A DNA stretch of 64,000 bases from the NCBI RefSeq assembly GCF_032163395.1, contig NZ_CP119968.1:4118001-4182000 (forward strand), given 5' to 3'. The notes beneath the pieces were generated by a model. That model saw only the letters and a program-made list of their open reading frames with translations, was not told the origin of the DNA and searched no databases. This document shows, one piece after another, positions 62,262 to 64,000 of this stretch. Origin of the DNA: Gloeocapsopsis dulcis. Lineage in GTDB: Bacteria; Cyanobacteriota; Cyanobacteriia; Cyanobacteriales; Chroococcidiopsidaceae. The number at the start of each line of letters is the position of its first letter. Position 1 is the stretch's first letter. A program made the translations under genes and the position numbers.

Positions 62262-62388
62262 AAGTCACAATAAAAGTACTTTTCCAGGATAGATCCCTTA
62301 ACGATCTATTACACGTTCAGCGGGGAATCTGCTTGATCGTAGAAAATATCGCTACCAGTGGCACTGCAATCCTACAGGTATTAAGTCT

Positions 62389-63006
62389 ATGCAAGTTTTT
62401 CATCGTCCTTCCCAATCTGAAGAATCCTCCCGCGATCGCATTTTAAAAGCGGCACAGCGGTTATTTGCCCGTCAAGGCTACGATGGTACAACAACACGTG
62501 ACTTAGCGGTTGCAGCAGGTGTCGCTGAAGGGACACTATTTCGTCATTTTGCTAATAAAAAGGCGATTTTGATTGAAATTGCGACGCAAGGCTGGGTGGA
62601 AATTCTCACCGATCTGCTGACTGAATTAAGCGAAATGGGTAGCTACAAGGCAGTGGCACAAGTGATGCAGCGCCGGATGTGGAATTTTCATAAAAATGCC
62701 GATATGATGCGTGTTTGCTTTATGGAAGCGCAGTTTCACCCCGATTTACGCGATCGCATTCAAGCAGAAGTGATTAACAAAATGACCTATGTTGCCGAAG
62801 CGTTCTTCCAAACTGCAATGGATCGCGGAATTTACCGCAAAACGAATCCGAAAATTGTCGCCCAAGTGTTTTTAGGCATGTTTGCGATCGCAGGCTTTAG
62901 TCACAATACATTAATGGAACCCGATGCTTCGCCGAAAGCTATGCAGGAAATGGCAGAAGGACTTGCGGATATTTTTCTCAATGGTGTGTTAGAGAGGGGT
63001 GAGTAG
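62389..63006 (+). CDS. TetR-family transcriptional regulator
   Basis: 205 residues. N-terminal helix-turn-helix: SRDRILKAAQRLFARQGYDG, then TTTRDLAVAAGVAEGTLFRHFANKKAIL (15-60), followed by a helical ligand-binding domain. It is divergent from the M16 peptidase operon (128 nt between starts), which it may regulate. The ligand is unknown. Full length. Confidence 0.92.
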   Translation: MQVFHRPSQSEESSRDRILKAAQRLFARQGYDGTTTRDLAVAAGVAEGTLFRHFANKKAILIEIATQGWVEILTDLLTELSEMGSYKAVAQVMQRRMWNFHKNADMMRVCFMEAQFHPDLRDRIQAEVINKMTYVAEAFFQTAMDRGIYRKTNPKIVAQVFLGMFAIAGFSHNTLMEPDASPKAMQEMAEGLADIFLNGVLERGE

Positions 63007-63041
63007 AGTTATGAGTTTTGAATTTTGAATTTTGAGTTAAT
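63006..63041. repeat. GAGTTTTGAATTTTGAATTTTGAGTT repeat tract
   Basis: Inverted-orientation member of the TCAAAAC repeat family, starting at the tetR stop codon. Confidence 0.65.
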
Positions 63042-63103
63042 TTCATTCATAGTTCATGACTTTGCATAGCGGTAGAACTAATGTCCGAATTTATCTTTAG
63101 TTT

Positions 63104-64000
63104 ATGAATATTCATAACATTGATGGGACGCTTGCGGATACTTTAGGCGATCGCCGACGACGATTAGCTGAAATCTTTGCTGCACCAGTCATTTTATGGT
63201 CAGGACGTCGTAGTCCGCGCAATTTTGCTGCAAATACGTTTCCTTTTCGCGCTAGTAGTCATTTTCTCTATTTTGCTGGGCTGCCGCTAGAAAATGCGGC
63301 GATTTGTTTAGAAGCTGGACAACTAACTTTATTTATCGATGATCCGTCTCCTAGCTATGCACTTTGGCATGGAGAAATGCCTTCAAAAGAAGATATCGCA
63401 CAAAATATTGGTGCTGACGCTGTTCTCCCAATGGCAGAATTATCAGCACACTTAGCCGGAGTTGCGACAATTCCAGTACAAGATGCAGCTACTTGGACGG
63501 AACAAACGCAGTTACTCGATCGTTGGGTATTGCCAGAAAGACCACTGGCAGGAATTGATTTAGAGTTAGCAAAAGCGATTATTTCTCTCCGCCTTGTTCA
63601 TGATGCTGGTGCATTAGCTGAGTTACGCAAAGCTGCGGCGGTGACGGTAGAGGCACATAAAGCCGGAATGGCAGCGACTATGAACGCTAAAACTGAAGCC
63701 GATATTCGTGCGGCAATGGAAAGTGTGATAATTGCAGAGAATATGAGTTGTGCGTATGCAAGTATTGTGACGACTCATGGAGAAGTGTTGCATAATGATC
63801 GCTATGACAACACAATCAAAGCTGGAGATTTATTACTTGCTGATGTTGGTGCGGAAACGACAACAGGTTGGGCAGCAGATGTCACGCGGACTTGGGCATT
63901 TGGTAAGTTTTCATCTACCCAAAGAGATATTTACGATATAGTCTTAGCAGCCCACGATGCTTGTATTGCCAAAGTGCATCCAGGTGTAGAGTATCGCGAT
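63104..64000 (+). CDS. M24-family aminopeptidase P-like protein, 5' part
   Basis: 299 codons from the ATG at 63104 to the window edge with no stop; the gene continues beyond. The N-terminal creatinase-like domain includes PVILWSGRRSPRNFAANTFP and SHFLYFAGLPLENAAIC. The M24 pita-bread domain then begins (VHDAGALAELRKAAAVTVEA, SCAYASIVTTHGEVLHNDRY). The metal ligands begin in LLLADVGAET and GWAADVTRTWAFG (two Asp). The remaining ligands lie beyond the window. Xaa-Pro cleavage is the expected activity. Confidence 0.88.
   Translation, partial: MNIHNIDGTLADTLGDRRRRLAEIFAAPVILWSGRRSPRNFAANTFPFRASSHFLYFAGLPLENAAICLEAGQLTLFIDDPSPSYALWHGEMPSKEDIAQNIGADAVLPMAELSAHLAGVATIPVQDAATWTEQTQLLDRWVLPERPLAGIDLELAKAIISLRLVHDAGALAELRKAAAVTVEAHKAGMAATMNAKTEADIRAAMESVIIAENMSCAYASIVTTHGEVLHNDRYDNTIKAGDLLLADVGAETTTGWAADVTRTWAFGKFSSTQRDIYDIVLAAHDACIAKVHPGVEYRD

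Overview
This window is chromosomal DNA from a cyanobacterium. The palindrome GCGATCGC (HIP1) is scattered through most genes, and the gene content includes a VIPP1 thylakoid protein, Psb27, a cyanobacterial-type Hfq, the SLH-domain iron-uptake porin family, DUF2358, DUF3318 and DUF4912 proteins, a SigG-type sigma factor and SphS/SphR/PhoU. Dispersed (TCAAAAC)n-like and other intergenic repeats point the same way. No rRNA, tRNA, CRISPR array, prophage or insertion sequence was recognised. A unicellular lineage such as Chroococcidiopsidales is a guess only.

Layout. 0.2-10.2 kb: housekeeping genes (vipp1, thioredoxin, aminotransferase, response regulator, uvrC, a zinc-ribbon protein overlapping rlmN, lgt, cobM, flavin reductase). 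10.2-17.0 kb: a four-gene minus-strand operon encoding a vWA membrane protein, a 1090-residue tubulin/FtsZ-like protein, a MotA/TolQ/ZorA-like membrane protein with a long coiled tail, and a MotB/OmpA/ZorB-like partner. It is AT-rich and poor in HIP1. This is the most unusual system in the window. 17.0-17.7 kb: a cluster of DnaA boxes directly upstream of dnaN, the probable chromosomal origin. 18.9-30.4 kb: Get3/ArsA-like ATPase, conserved cyanobacterial proteins, cbiA, DoxX, an AI-2E-family permease, SigG with its anti-sigma factor, a ComFB protein and an M23 peptidase. 30.5-41.3 kb: CPA2 antiporter, LysR, two acetyltransferases, hfq/dapF, a GHL10 protein, psb27, cofH and a GT39-like transferase. 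42.1-46.4 kb: a 2.1-kb tandem duplication, each copy carrying a small Cys-rich protein gene and an SLH porin gene. 46.6-50.5 kb: Crp-type regulator, phoU-sphS-sphR.

50.8-58.6 kb is a probable zinc-starvation (Zur) island. A perfect 17-bp Zur/Fur-type palindrome lies between a divergent FAD oxidoreductase gene and a COG0523-like P-loop gene. The latter is coupled to a metallophosphoesterase whose metal site carries two Cys substitutions, followed by a degenerate paralogue. A second box precedes a zinc-independent hemB, and a weaker one precedes sufE. 59.1-64.0 kb holds an M16 peptidase pair (one active, one lacking the HxxEH motif), a divergent TetR regulator, and the start of an M24 aminopeptidase cut by the window edge.

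Four genes of under 60 codons were found by eye: a 59-residue coiled-coil protein, a 56-residue Pro/Glu-rich protein, a 47-residue RTX-repeat protein, and (doubtful, reported only in the findings) a 24-residue hydrophobic peptide.
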